Assembly: GCA_964036195.1 (NCBI GenBank)
Contig: OZ038452.1
Location: 2,542,001 to 2,606,000, forward strand
DNA from: Sphaerolaimus hirsutus
Taxonomy: Eukaryota > Nematoda > Chromadorea > Monhysterida > Sphaerolaimidae
Direction: 5' to 3'
DNA: 64,000 bases
This document shows positions 36,930 to 47,936 of this stretch, in pieces; positions within the stretch are counted from its first letter, which is position 1; the number at the start of each line of letters is the position of its first letter. Both the position numbers and the translations under genes were made by a program. The notes below the pieces were generated by a model. That model ran no database searches. It had not been told where the DNA came from and worked only from the letters and a program-made list of their open reading frames with translations.

Positions 36930-37572
36930 AATATTTCGTTAATTAGGACCAGTCCCGCACCCTGTAAAATGTCAGACAAAGGTTGTAAAATGTGAAACTC
37001 CGGTACAAAAGAATTTGACAAATTTGTGAGACATTCTACATGTTTGCTCAGTTCAGGTATTTTATTCATTTTACTTCTTGAGAGATCTAGGTAAATTTTG
37101 GTAATTTTTGTGAGTTTAGCTTACTTGTAATTTTTGTTTCTAGACATTTTATTTTCTAAAATGCTTGTCAGGTTCAAGTGGCTTTACCTTCATGCTCCAT
37201 TTTCTTCCATTGTCTGTTTTCACACCCGAGATTTATGTCATTCAACACGTGCTTTTCTTGTCCATTTCTCAACCAGAATCATCACACATCTTTTTATATA
37301 TTTTTTTAAATATTAGTCCCACTACGAATACGTTTTTTTCAAAGTAAAATTTTCATAATATTTGTGTTATCGTTAAAGTAGATCGATGAAAATGAAATTT
37401 TCACACATCGAAAACATACCGAATCCCATAAATGTGGACACAGTAACAAAAAACTTGGACTTCTCGGAAGTAAGACAAATTGTATACATATTGCGATAGA
37501 TCTACATGAATAACTTCAATTGTAATTTTTTGCTTTATATTTACCTTTTTGGTTGAATGTGTTTGTATTTAG

Positions 37573-37711
37573 TAGTAATGTAAATGCGTCGTGGCGCTAC
37601 CGCTAAAGCAAAAAGCGCTATGGCGCTTGGCACCATTTTGCTGTGGCGCCATTGGCGCTTGGCGTTGAGGCTTAAAAAAGCGCCATGGCGCTTTTGGCTT
37701 TTACATCACTA
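37573..37711. mobile_element. TAGTAATG/GGCGCC (hAT-5 type) MITE
   Basis: Ends TAGTAATGTAAATGCG and CTTTTACATCACTA with GGCGC-rich interior. The flanks do not match. Confidence 0.6.
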
Positions 37712-37844
37712 GTTGGTGGTCTACAATAATAATTACTGCAATTAAAAATGAAGCATCAGCTGAATGGATGTTGAGTAATCTCGTAGACAAGATTCAGTTA
37801 TGTATCTGACTTATAAATATGGCTGAAAAAACGCCCAGCTGTTA

Positions 37845-38065
37845 GGCGCCACACACGCTGGATGTCAACTGAACTCGTGTCAACTAAATTTTTGTGAATT
37901 ATGTGATTTCAATTTTCCTATCTGATAGAGCATAGTGAATTTTACATAATGACACTTAATTTTCATTGATTCTGTTAAGTGTGCTGCTTTTAAAATTCTT
38001 CTTGTGTTATTTAGTTGACATTGAGTTGACACAAATTTGCGATGTCAACTAGCGTGTGTGGGCCC
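37845..38065. mobile_element. PIF/Harbinger-like MITE, 3-bp TSD TTA
   Basis: 221 bp, ends GGCGCCACACACGCTGGATG and CTAGCGTGTGTGGGCCC. TTA duplicated at 37842-37844 and 38066-38068, the usual PIF/Harbinger target. The interior is nearly the same as the MITE at 57763-57993. Confidence 0.8.
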
Positions 38066-38264
38066 TTACCGACATTTTAACTACACAAATTGAAAGACTA
38101 TGCGTTGTTGAATATTTTTAAACCAAATAACCGAATTTTTCGTCACAGCCTACCCTTCAATTGATGATATAAATACCAATGGAAACAATTTTCCAGTCAA
38201 AAATAATGATAAGTTTTCAAATCTTCTGAAACCGGGAAAATGACACGACGAGATTGCAATTGGA

Positions 38265-40654
38265 ATGGCTGATGAACAGCTGTCGCAGCACCAAAATTTC
38301 GCAAGTTATGCTGGGAGGTCCATTTTACACCACTGGTATGTTTCATCGTCTAGAAGTGCGGTCACTGTATTTACGTACGAAATACCGTACTTCCTCGAAA
38401 TACCCCCATGAATACCCCCCTCGAAATACCCTCCGGTCTTTTCGAGCTGAGGAAAAAATGGAATGGAATGAAGACGTCATGAATGCGGTGTACATGATGT
38501 ATTAATTGTGGCCAATTTGCATGCTAGTTTGTATAGCGATACACGTTGATACGGGGGTGCACTGATACGCACATCTGCCCGTTTTTTTCACTTGACACTT
38601 TTTCAAGTGATTTTCAGATATGAGTGAAGTGAAAAAAGTTCACTAATGTCATTGCGCAACTTTTTTTCACTTCACTTATATCTGAAAATCACTTGAAAAA
38701 GTGTCAAGTGAAAAAAACGGGCACGTGCGTAACGGGCAGATGTGCGTATCAGGCCTGCCCCGTTGATACGCCCCTATTTTGACGTTTTTGGCGGCACTAG
38801 GGTGTCAACAAAAACTTTTTGGCGGAAAACGGAAACGGAAACGGAAAAAATTTTGCACTTGCCGGAAAACGGAAACGGAAACGGAAAAAAATCTTGCACC
38901 TGCCGGAAAACGGAAAAATGAAAGGCCGGAAAACGGAAACGGAAACAGAAAAATTTGCTGAAATTATGCCGGAAACGGAAAAAATTTGCTGAAATTTTGC
39001 CGGAAACAGAAAAAATTTGCAGAAATTTATCCAGAAATCAAAAAATTTGCAGAAATCTTGCTAGAAATAGAAACAATTCACATAATTGAGAACCTGCATG
39101 CATGTTTACCAGTTTGGCTGAAACAGAAAACAGAGAATTGAGCCAGAAAATGAAAAAAAGTTGGAGAAACAGACAATTGAGCCGGAAAACGGAAAAAGGC
39201 GGAAAAACTGAAATTTTAGCCGGAAAACGGAAAATGAGCTGGAAAAACGGAAACGGAAACGGAAAAAAAATTTAGCAGCCGGAAAACGGAAACGGAAACG
39301 GAAAAAAATTTGCCTGCGGAAAGCGGAAACGGAAAACGGAAAACGGAAAGTTGACACCCTAGGCGGCACTTATTACCAGTTTTGGGTACGTAATGGCCTT
39401 TCTTTACTACGACCCTTCACGAAAAGTTCTGGCGAACTAATACCCCCCACGAAATACCCCCCTCAATATTTCCACTCTTAAAAAATGGACCCCCTTCCAG
39501 GAAATACGGTATTCTACTCTGTTCCCACCCTTCAGTCTTAGGGGACTTTGCCAAGAATTTATTTATGGTACAATAATCATTTTTATGTCGCGTAGGCCTA
39601 CACTGGTCGCAGGTGTTGTTTGTTTGGTCCTGTTAATATTTGGCATGGTGCTTTTTGATGCTGCCCCATTGATAAATCAACATTTTGGACTCACTGGCTG
39701 GATGTGAGTGTATACTGAGTTTATATACTATAAATGCTCCCTGTTTTTATTAAATTAGCGAAATTATTAATTGAAAGGGGATTATTATTTCGCTAATAGT
39801 TTCATGAATGTCCATGATCAATTGATAGTGTTGACCTACTCAACTCGTAAATATATAATAATGCGTATTGAACTTCCTGTTCAATTAATCACCCGCAGGG
39901 ACGTATCCAGGATTTTTGAGCGGGGGGGGGCTGCTTGTTTACGGGGGCCGGCGAACGGGGGGGGCTCAGCCCCCCCCCGTAAAATTTTTCCCTATATAGG
40001 GGCGGAAAGGTGTTTTGGCGCTGGCGCCATACAAAGGCGCCACGCCATGGCGCTATTGGCGTTGGCGCCAGCGCCAGGAACCGCTTTAAATGTATGTAAA
40101 TATGCATACATATACAGCGAAAGTCGCAAATATGTGTGCATTTCCAAGTATATTGGTTTACAGGGACCGATCCGCTGAAAATACCATGCATGGGGAAGAA
40201 ATTGCGCGCTTGCGCGCAAAATTTTTAAGAAACATCGAAAAATATTAGGAAAAGTTGCATTTTCCGGGACTTTTTAGGTCTCACCCCGGGAAGGGGGGGG
40301 GCTGCAGCCCCCCCGCCCCCCCCCCCTGGATACGTCCTTGATCACCCGCTTTATTCCCAACCAACAAGACTGAGGGTACCTTAAAGGGGGGGGGGTATCC
40401 ATCGGGTTATGATCGCTATTACAACACGTTATCCATACTTTCGAGATTATCCTACCGTAATCACGTGATTATAAATACATAGCCCACACAGAAGCCACGC
40501 AACCACACTGGTCATGATGCTTTTCGGGGCTACAGCGAGCTGCACTGCGTATTGTTTCCTGAGAAGGGCTTGTTGTGAAGCGCAGCACCAGTTGGAGCAT
40601 GATAGGGTTGAGATCGATCACATGCAGCGGCAGCTAGATGAATGTGATGTGTGA
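38265..40654 (+). CDS. small two-pass membrane protein, family not recognised
   Basis: Three exons, 38265-38335, 39536-39703 and 40492-40654, give 402 nt and 133 aa. Splice sites are good (TG/GTATGT; a CTGTTCCCACCCTTCAG acceptor; AT/GTGAGT; CCCACACAG acceptor), and the phases 2 and 2 fit. An in-frame TGA at 38241 makes ATG 38265 the first Met. The protein starts MADEQLSQHQNF. It has a hydrophobic segment at about 46-66 (LVAGVVCLVLLIFGMVLF), a short loop, a second segment at about 83-102 (ATTLVMMLFGATASCTAY), then a Cys-rich juxtamembrane CFLRRACC that could be lipidated and a charged helical C-terminus (QLEHDRVEIDHMQRQLDECDV split by E120). Introns hold three TSD-bearing MITEs. I do not know the family. 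The model rests on splice and phase logic, not on homology. Confidence 0.6.
38386..38440. mobile_element. fragment of TA-flanked C-run element
   Basis: TACCGTACTTCCTCGAAATAC followed by two ACCCCCCTCGAAATACCC-like blocks. Only this end is present, in intron 1 of the small membrane-protein gene. Confidence 0.6.
38553..38761. mobile_element. hAT-6: 209-bp TGATACGC MITE with 8-bp TSD
   Basis: Ends GGGGGTGCACTGATACGC and GCGTATCAGGCCTGCCCC. Perfect duplication GTTGATAC (38545-38552, 38762-38769). Same length as the copy at 30865-31073 but inverted relative to it. Confidence 0.88.
38798..39361. mobile_element. hAT-3: TAGGGTGTCAA element with 8-bp TSD
   Basis: 564 bp, ends TAGGGTGTCAACAAAAAC and GAAAGTTGACACCCTA. 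Perfect duplication GGCGGCAC (38790-38797, 39362-39369). The interior is a tandem array of GGAAAACGGAAACGGAAA words. The sibling at 42418-43301 has the complementary TTTCCGTTTTCCG array. The ORFs in it come from the repeat. Confidence 0.88.
39896..40340. mobile_element. hAT-1: CAGGGACGTATCCAGG MITE with 8-bp TSD
   Basis: 445 bp in intron 2 of the small membrane-protein gene. Ends CAGGGACGTATCCAGG and CCTGGATACGTCCTTG. Perfect duplication ATCACCCG (39888-39895, 40341-40348). G/C runs sit just inside both ends. Confidence 0.88.
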
Positions 40655-40689
40655 ATAATGTTCGTTTTGGGGTGTGAGCCGCAGTTACA

Positions 40690-41020
40690 CGTACTGCAAG
40701 TATAAATTTTTACTCGTGAGTAAATGTGAGTAAAATACTTTTTCCTGAGAAAACGTAAAAGTGAGTATTCTTGAGAAATGTTGCCCCCGTTTTCACTCTA
40801 AATCCCTATTTTTGCTTTTTCTCCGTGTTTGTCCTTCGATGCTTTGAAAAAGCTTGCATAAAAGCATATCTGAAATACTTTTTCTGTAGTCGTGTACTTT
40901 CAAAACTTTTTTTTTCCAGGGGAAAACGTAAACTTATTCGGAAAACGGAAAACGTAAACTCAGTACTCAAGTATACGTATTTTTAAAGTAAACGTAAATA
41001 CGTTTTAAGAACTATAGCGT
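40690..41020. mobile_element. hAT-4-like MITE, decayed
   Basis: Words GTGAGTAAAATACTTTTTCC, GAGAAAACGTAAAAGTGAG and TAAACGTAAATACGTTTTAAGAACTAT as in the copy at 12894-13321. Left terminus uncertain. Confidence 0.5.
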
Positions 41021-41444
41021 GAACCACGCGTGCAAAGTGTAAAGTCGATGGAGCAGCGTTGTTGAAAGTGCCAAACTTTTTTCAAAGTATTTTTGTTTTA
41101 CCCCCCCCCCCCCCCAAGAACAAAAAGTGAAAGTAAAAAATATTTACTTTTACTCGCGATTAAATGAGAGTAAAATACTTTCCTCGGAAGTAGTAGTAGT
41201 GTTCTTCATTGGATTGTTTAGGGCCGCATAATATATAACAATATATCGCCAATCACGCAGGTATACTAATTTCGCAACAACTGTATATACTAATTGAATG
41301 GGCACATCCGAAGGTTTTACGAAAGACAAGGTGATAAGAATGCGCAGCACAATGATTCTGATTTACGATTTTCGATGTATAATCTGAATTGCGATTTGCA
41401 ATGTATCATCCAAAAAAAAAATTTTCTCATCACTGGGGACTGAA

Positions 41445-42009
41445 TACCGTATTTCCCCCGGGGGTTTATTTTTTCAGAGTGAAAATTTTGAGAGAAAAAC
41501 GTGAAAAATGCAACAATAACCATCATTTATGAGTTTTTACAGCCTTTTATAAGGATGTAGATGGTATAAACGATGTTCTAACGTCACACAGTAAGTGTTT
41601 TGAACGGGGCAGGCCTGATACGCACACGTGCCCGATACGCACATATGCCGGTTTTTTTCACTTGACACTTTTTCGTTACGTTTCGTCACTTGACACGTTA
41701 GAACATCGTTTGTACCATCTACATCCTTATATAATGCTGTAAAAACTTATAAATGGTGGTTATTGTTGCATTGGCCCCGCACACGCTAGTTGACATTGAC
41801 ACAAATGTCAACTGGTTCCGATCCCAATTCAATGCTCGCTGGCGAGCCAACGATCGACCTTCAAATACAAGCTTGGAATTGGGACCGGAACCAGTTGACA
41901 TTTGTGTCAATGTCAACTAGCGTGTGTGGGGCCATTTTTCACGTTTTTCTATCAAAATTTTCACTCTGAAAAAATAAACCCCCCGGGGGTAATTCGAGGA
42001 TATACAGTA
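41445..42009. mobile_element. TA-flanked C-run MITE split by two other insertions
   Basis: Ends TACCGTATTTCCCCCGGGGG and GAGGATATACAGTA. The left half is inverted and the right half is direct relative to the 9562 copy, with a partial hAT-6 sequence (about 41608-41696, GGGGCAGGCCTGATACGCAC) between them. A PIF-like MITE (41773-41933) interrupts the right half. Two copies may be fused here. Confidence 0.65.
41773..41933. mobile_element. PIF/Harbinger-like MITE, 3-bp TSD ATT (nested)
   Basis: 161 bp, ends GGCCCCGCACACGCTAGTTG and CTAGCGTGTGTGGGGCC. ATT duplicated (41770-41772, 41934-41936). Removing it with one ATT restores GTTGCATTTTTCACG exactly as in the uninterrupted outer copies. Confidence 0.82.
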
Positions 42010-42417
42010 GATCTGAAATAGGGTTGGACTCAACGTGTCTCCCTGTTTCACACCCATTGGATACGACTTTAGAGTGGATTTTGTATCATTAAAATGCATT
42101 TCGCAATTTAAATTTTCATAAGCATTTTTTTGTACCTGAACAAAATTGCTCCGGGAAACCGAAATGAGACATTTTCCACCAGAGTTTTTCTCTTACCACT
42201 CGATCAAATGCCTTTGTAGCGTCTACAAAGCACCCAATTAATCTACCCTTTTTCACTTTTGAAAACCGTGAGCAGCCATTTATCACCAGGAGGTTATCTA
42301 ATGTTCGCCTATTTTTTCGAAATCCCCCTTGTTGTTCACCTAGCGCACCTGAAATTTCCAACGCCGACAAAATGTGCAAATTTCAAATTGTATGAAATAA
42401 TTTGATGATGTTGCAAC

Positions 42418-43301
42418 TAGGGTGCCAAATTTCCGTTTCCTTTTTCTGTTTCCGCCTTTCCGCAGGAAATTTTTTTTACCTTTCCGTTTTCCGTTTTCCA
42501 GCAGCCGAAAAAAATTTTACCTTTCCGTTTTCCGGCAGCCGAAAATTTTTTACCTTTCTGTTTTCCGTTTTCCAGCAGCTGAAAATTTTTTACATTTCCG
42601 TTTCCGTTTTTCCGGCCCATTTTTCCGTTTTCTGGCTGAAAAATTTTTACCTTTCCGTTTCCATTTTTCCAGGCCATTTTTCTATTTTCTGGCTCGATTT
42701 TCAGTTTTCTGGCATTTTTCCATTGTTATTCCAATCTGTATTTATCTTTTTCCACTATGGTGTTTTTAACTACCAGGTTCTTCTGTCATTCATAATTTTT
42801 ATCTGTATCCAAATCTGTAAAAAACACAGAGATTTTTTGGACACATACTTTGCAGTCCGCAGAGTATACTTTTTACTGTTCAGTTACATCAAAGTTCACT
42901 TTTGCTAAATTCTTATTGTTGTTGTAGTGTATTTTTGCTACCTTTTGATGATTTTTTGTTGCTTAAGTTAAGCTTGAACTACAAGTTACTGGCATGATCC
43001 ATAGTTGCAGAATGTACAGCTACCACAATCAAAGCCAAACAGGCAAACCTGCATGCAGGTTTTCCTTCTGCAAATTTGTCTATTATCGTGCAAATTTCAC
43101 TTAATTTTTTCCGTTCCCATGAAAATTCGCTTTCCATTTTCCGTTTTCCGGCATTTCATTTTTCCGTTTTCCGGCCAACAATTTTTTTTACCTTTCCATT
43201 TTCCGTTTTCCGCTGAGTGAAAATTTTTTACCTTTCCGTTTTCCGTAAAGTAAAAAAATTTACCTTTCTGTTTTGCGTAAAAAAATTTTTTTGACACCCT
43301 A
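42418..43301. mobile_element. hAT-3: TAGGGTG element with 8-bp TSD, inside the LINE
   Basis: 884 bp, ends TAGGGTGCCAAATTTCCG and TTTTTTTGACACCCTA. Perfect duplication GTTGCAAC (42410-42417, 43302-43309). The reverse-transcriptase frame runs on across the two flanks once the element and one duplication are left out (one stop remains). The interior is an array of TTTCCGTTTTCCGGC words. Confidence 0.88.
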
Positions 43302-43765
43302 GTTGCAACCGAGACCTAGAGTTCTATAATTCAAAATGTTCGCCGAATCACCCTTTTTGTGTAGAAAAATCATCTTAGCAATTTTCGATGATGGCGGGAA
43401 CTGACCACCTGCCAACAAGTAATTGAAAAACTTCATTACATTCACCAAATGAATCTGAGCCAATTTCAAATATTCGTGAAGCACTTCAGTAGTCTGCCAG
43501 ATTTTCCATTTTTCAAGCTATTTATTGCCTTTTTAATTTCACCAGTATCTATCTTCTTCAATAATAGCGAAGCATCAAATTTACATGATTGTAAAATGTC
43601 TTTACCCGGTACATAACTTTTCGGAATATCGCGTGCCCCCGGGTTTGGGGTCATTATTGCATCCCAGGCGCAACTAAATTCAACGTTGTACTCCAAATCA
43701 CTAGAAACTATTTCACCCTTGCTATTTTACTTTTCAACAAAAAAGTCTTTACCGGTGCACTTTTT

Positions 43766-44154
43766 GGCGAGAACTCGGCCGTAAAGTAAACCCGGCCGTA
43801 AAGTAAATCCGGTCGTAAGGCATAGTTGTACAAACGTATTTACGTTTACTCGATAAATACGTTTACGTTTCCTCCCGAAAAATACTGGTACTCACTTACT
43901 CGCGTACTTTTTGAAAATACGCGAGTACAGAAAACGTGATTGAGAACATTTTTTGAGTGCATAAAAAGCTTTTTATACTACGATAAATAATTTTACTTTA
44001 CGTTTTCTGTACTCAGGTGTGACTGAAAATAAAATACTTTACGTTTACTTTGAAAAAATTTGAGTACTTTTAACAACTATGCCGTAATGATGCCCGGCCT
44101 AAAGTAGCACCCTCTACTTTACCGCCGGGTTTACTTTACTGCCGGACCATCCCC
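43766..44154. mobile_element. GTAAAGTAAACCCGG element with 9-bp TSD, inside the LINE
   Basis: 389 bp with inverted ends of about 30 bp, sharing CCG(C/G)(C/A)GTAAAGTAAACCCGG. Flanked by GCACTTTTT at 43757-43765 and 44155-44163. A 9-bp duplication is typical of Mutator-like elements, so this family differs from the 8-bp group. A hAT-4-type element is nested in it. Confidence 0.65.
43821..44081. mobile_element. hAT-4-type MITE nested in the 9-bp-TSD element
   Basis: Ends CATAGTTGTACAAACGTATT and TTTTAACAACTATG. The flanking octamers TCGTAAGG and CCGTAATG match at 6 of 8 positions. The interior has GTTTACGTTTCCTCCCG and GAAAACGTGATTGAG words. Confidence 0.65.
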
Positions 44155-44755
44155 GCACTTTTTATGGCGACCATTCTTTTATAAAGCCTGTTAATCGCAA
44201 ATTGGCTGTCATCCGAGGCGTTTTGAATGAAAATCTCGTCTTTTTTCTGGCGCAACTTAATCAAATGACTTTTTAGCAGCGCCCGTTGCAGGCGCAATTC
44301 GCAAAGCAGACACTTTTTTAATTTTTCCTCAAATTTTTCCAGGAAAGCAAAAATACGAGTATTTTTACAGGAAAGCGTAAAAGTGAGTAAAATTAGGTTT
44401 TGTTTCTGGAAAACGTAGAAGGGAGCGTTGTGAATATTTACTGTGGACAACAAAAGGGTTATTTTTTCTATTAAGAAGTATTTTTATGAAATGGAAATTA
44501 ATTCATGTGTAGCGGTCCAACAATCAGGGGTAAAGTATAATGGAAAATACTCTTTCCATACGCGGAAAAATTACTCTTTTGAGTACTCTTAAAAAGTGAG
44601 TGTAAAGTCGAGTGCCGGATACTTTTTTCAAAGTATGCGTATGCGTATTTACTCGTTACTCGAGTATGTGTACTTTTTACTTTTAAATATCAATTAACAT
44701 CTGTACTGTGGAGTATACGAAACAAACAAATAATTATGAACATTTGTGTCTGTAT

Positions 44756-45335
44756 TAGTGACAGAAGAGCGAGAGAAAAAGTGAAGGCATGGCGTTATTG
44801 AAAATAACGATACCAGATGCCAATGGCGCCAGGCCCCAAATTGATGCCAGCGATCAAATTGCGTCAATAATAATGGCGCCAGTAGATAAGCCAAGTGTAA
44901 AGTGTAAAGTCAAGTGTCAGGTAAAATTTCGATAAAAATAAAAAAAGGTTTTATCACTGATCTTTTGACATTTTTCCCGAAATTTGACATACCGTATTTC
45001 CTCGAAATACCCCCCCCCCCCCCTCAAAATGGGCACTATGTATTTGTGGTCCGGGAAATGCATAACAGACGTTCAAAACACTTACCTACTGTGTTACGTT
45101 AGAATATCGTTTATACCATCTACATCCTTATATAAGGCTGTAAAAACTTATAAATGGTGGTTATTGTTGCATTTTTCACGTTTTTCTCTCAATATTTCCA
45201 CTCTGAAAAAATAAACCCCCTGGGGGTATTTCAAGGAAATATGGTAGGTAGGTATTTGAATGAAATTGACAATTGATTTCAAACTTTACTGTGTGAGGAA
45301 CTGGCACCTGGTTCTATGGCGCCATTCCATCACTA
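44756..45335. mobile_element. TAGTGA../GGCGCC (hAT-5 type) element split by a TA-flanked MITE
   Basis: Ends TAGTGACAGAAGAGCG and GGCGCCATTCCATCACTA. The flanks GTCTGTAT and GTTTATAC match at 5 of 8 positions with only transitions different. A TA-flanked C-run element (44990-45246) is nested within. Confidence 0.6.
44990..45246. mobile_element. TA-flanked C-run MITE (nested)
   Basis: 257 bp, TACCGTATTTCCTCGAAATAC with a C-run at the left and TTCAAGGAAATATGGTA at the right. Interior as in the 9562 copy. Confidence 0.8.
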
Positions 45336-46447
45336 GTTTATACAAACATGACCCTTGATAGCAATAAAAATAGTTATACGGCAAACACCAACACAACTGA
45401 TTGTGGCACAACGTGATAAAATGCTGTGTTTATGTTTCAAATATTCAATCGAGTATAATAATTATCCCCATTCCCTCACATTTTCAAGAATTACCGCGGC
45501 TCAGATTGGATGAATGGTGCCGTGGAGGGGATTTATGTAATAGCGTTTTTTAATTTTGATTTTTTCAAGTGTTTGATTATTTTGTTTCCACCATCAATTA
45601 TATATTTCATTGTTTCCAGTTTTAATATCTTTTTATCTGTACCGGCCAAATGTTTATTTTTGTTCATTTTCGTCTATTTGATTACCAGTTTTTGATGACG
45701 CAATATGGTGGCAACATTGTGCAAAATGCAATGAAATGCAATTGTTTTGTTGTTGTCTCTTCATTAAAACTTAAACATAAACTCCAAATGAATTCATGCA
45801 AGAATGGGTGATTTACAACTGCCCAATTCAGTCAAAATGCACATACTCGGCGTACATGATACCCTGCCCTCGCGCTTATTTATGTCTCACGTTGGAAGCG
45901 TGCCAATGTTGATAAAGCATGCGATTTTTGTGTAAAAGATGAGAAATCATTGTTGTGGATAAGTTAACGTATAGCGTTATTATGACAGAGATGACTATTC
46001 TTAAAGTTTGTACGAAAATCGCATGCGTAAAAAATCGTTGGCACGCTGCCAGCGGGAACCACGCGTGCAGGGTGTAAAGTAACTGGAGTATACCTATTAG
46101 TTCACCGTCTGCCCACTTTCCAATGAAATCAACCGTATCCCATCTGAATAAAAAAGATAGGAAATTGTTGTCATTCTATCGCATTGCTTTCACTATCGAT
46201 GAATTTTTCATATTTATATCGTCAAAATTATATTTTTATATCATCTAAATACTCTAGCAATCTTTTTATCCTCGATTAGTTGCCCCTGTCAGACAAATGA
46301 CAAAAACATAATTACCTATACCTAGTCCTTAAATAGTCCCTTGTAGTCATTGTGGTGGATGGGATGGACTGTGATTGGCATTGAAAAAATTTCTGGGTCA
46401 TTTATATCTAAAAAATATCAGAAAATACAGCAATATATTATTTTTCA
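45336..46447. other. no gene recognised
   Basis: AT-rich sequence. A 61-codon hydrophobic ORF from 45510 looks like chance translation of T-rich DNA. A left end of the TAGCATTG family (GGCATTGAAAAAATTTCTGG) lies at about 46377. Confidence 0.4.
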
Positions 46448-46706
46448 TACCGTATTTCCCCGAAATACCCCCCCTCGAAATACCCCCCTCAAAATGGGCA
46501 CTATGAAAGTGTGGTCTGGGAAATCATAACAGACGTTCAAAACACTTACTGTGTTACGTTAGAACATCGTTTATACCATCTACATCCTTATATAAGGCTG
46601 TAAAAACTTATAAATGGTGCTTATTGTAGCATTTTTCACGTTTTTCTCTCAAAATTGTCACTCTGAAAAAATAAACCCCCGGGGGGTAATGCGAGGAAAT
46701 ACGGTA
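46448..46706. mobile_element. TA-flanked C-run MITE
   Basis: 259 bp, direct orientation. Ends TACCGTATTTCCCCGAAATAC and GAGGAAATACGGTA. Confidence 0.8.
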
Positions 46707-47147
46707 TTTATATTTTTCCATAGAAATTTTATTATGTTTTCTTCTTAGGCAATTCTGACATAGTATTTTCTGACATACTAAATTTGAATGTATTCGAGGA
46801 TATATGGTAAAATAGAACATTCATTTCTAAACAGCAATTTAAACTCTAAATAATAGTTCATTTTCCACCAGTGACATTTGGACCTCCATTCCCACTCACC
46901 CATATTGAATTTCCAATAATTGCGAGTCATTTTGGTTGTTGTTCAAATACAATTTAATCCCACACAAAATGCATTAAAAATATTCTAAAGATCAAACCGA
47001 GCTTCTGTGGGAGGAAACTGCGTCATCTGTTTTTTTTTTATGTTTGTGCCCTTTTCATTATTGAAAGCACTTTTTGCACCAAAAACACTATAAATATGCC
47101 GCAAGTACCACTTTTGATGTCTTTTGAATTTGTATTTAGGTTATGAT

Positions 47148-47936
47148 TAGTGATGGAAAAGCGCCAGAAAAAAGGGCGCCAGGCGCGCCATGGCGCCATT
47201 CGGAAAGTGGGCGCCAGGCGCCAATGGCGCCACGGAAAGAGGGCGCCAAGCGCCAAGGGCGCCATTTCAAAATTAGGGCGCCAGGCGCCAAGGGCCCCAG
47301 GATAAATCATTTCGTACAATACACTGCTTGTGCCAAAAATGTTTCTCCAACACACTGGAGCACACATCCGCTTACTTATTCACGTTCCCCACGATGTAAG
47401 CACCAAAAACGATACTAGCAATGAAATTTTTTGCATAATGTCATACACTGTCAATTCAATACATAAATACATTCAATTTAAACACAGTTAAAACTGTCAT
47501 TTGAAAAAAATGCATTCACTTCCTATAGATTTTTCCAATGGAGTATTGAAGTGGACGATTTTTTTGACGATTTGAATGCGTTGATTTACGAGATTGCATG
47601 TTCAACGGTTCATCATTCTCAGCTTCTGATCTGTCAGATACGTCTGATGAATGTTGGACGAAATATTTCCATCCACTCGCACAACTTTGTTCATTGTTCC
47701 AGCGAATTTTGAATCATTCGCAGACACGCTTTTTTATTTTTTTACGTTTACGTAGCACTGACCTAGAAATTCTGCTGGTGCCAAGGGCGCCACGGAAAAA
47801 GGGCGCCAAGGGCGCCATGGCGATTTTCAGAAAGTGGGCGCCAATGGCGCCACAGGGAAAGGGCGCCAAGCGCCATGGCGCGGCGCCCTTTGGCGCCCTC
47901 AAATGGCGCCAGCGCCATGGCGCCATTCCATCACTA
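47148..47936. mobile_element. hAT-5: TAGTGATGGAA element with 8-bp TSD
   Basis: 789 bp, ends TAGTGATGGAAAAGCGCC and GGCGCCATTCCATCACTA. Perfect duplication GTTATGAT (47140-47147, 47937-47944). Both ends are dense GGCGCCA palindromes. The AT-rich middle (about 47330-47740) has no transposase motif I can see. Confidence 0.86.

Larger units (their letters stand above)
42010..44455 (-). pseudogene. broken non-LTR retrotransposon (reverse transcriptase remnant)
   Basis: Read on the minus strand from about 44455 to 42010, separated pieces resemble a LINE reverse transcriptase: LKKAINSLKNGKS-type sequence (near 43500), a KMIFLHKKGD segment (about 43340), EQQGGFRKNRRTLDNLL and FVDATKAFDRV (about 42180-42330, the first catalytic Asp region), and GVKQGDTLSPTLF (about 42040). 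The second catalytic motif (YADD) is lost where a TA-flanked element begins at 42009. The frame contains stop codons and is cut by insertions at 42418-43301 and 43766-44154. No endonuclease domain was identified. It is a dead fossil, and its clade cannot be told from these pieces. Confidence 0.8.

Noticed and set aside
38779..39369. Lys/Arg-rich ORF and its antisense Phe-rich ORF
   Set aside because: Translation of the GGAAAACGG tandem words in a hAT-3 element.
42402..43297. Long Phe-rich ORFs (115 and 168 codons) and their antisense
   Set aside because: Translation of the TTTCCGTTTTCC array of the hAT-3 element inside the LINE.
45510..45695. 61-codon hydrophobic ORF as a small membrane protein
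   Set aside because: T-rich DNA gives Phe/Leu/Ile codons by chance; no splice partner or family motif.
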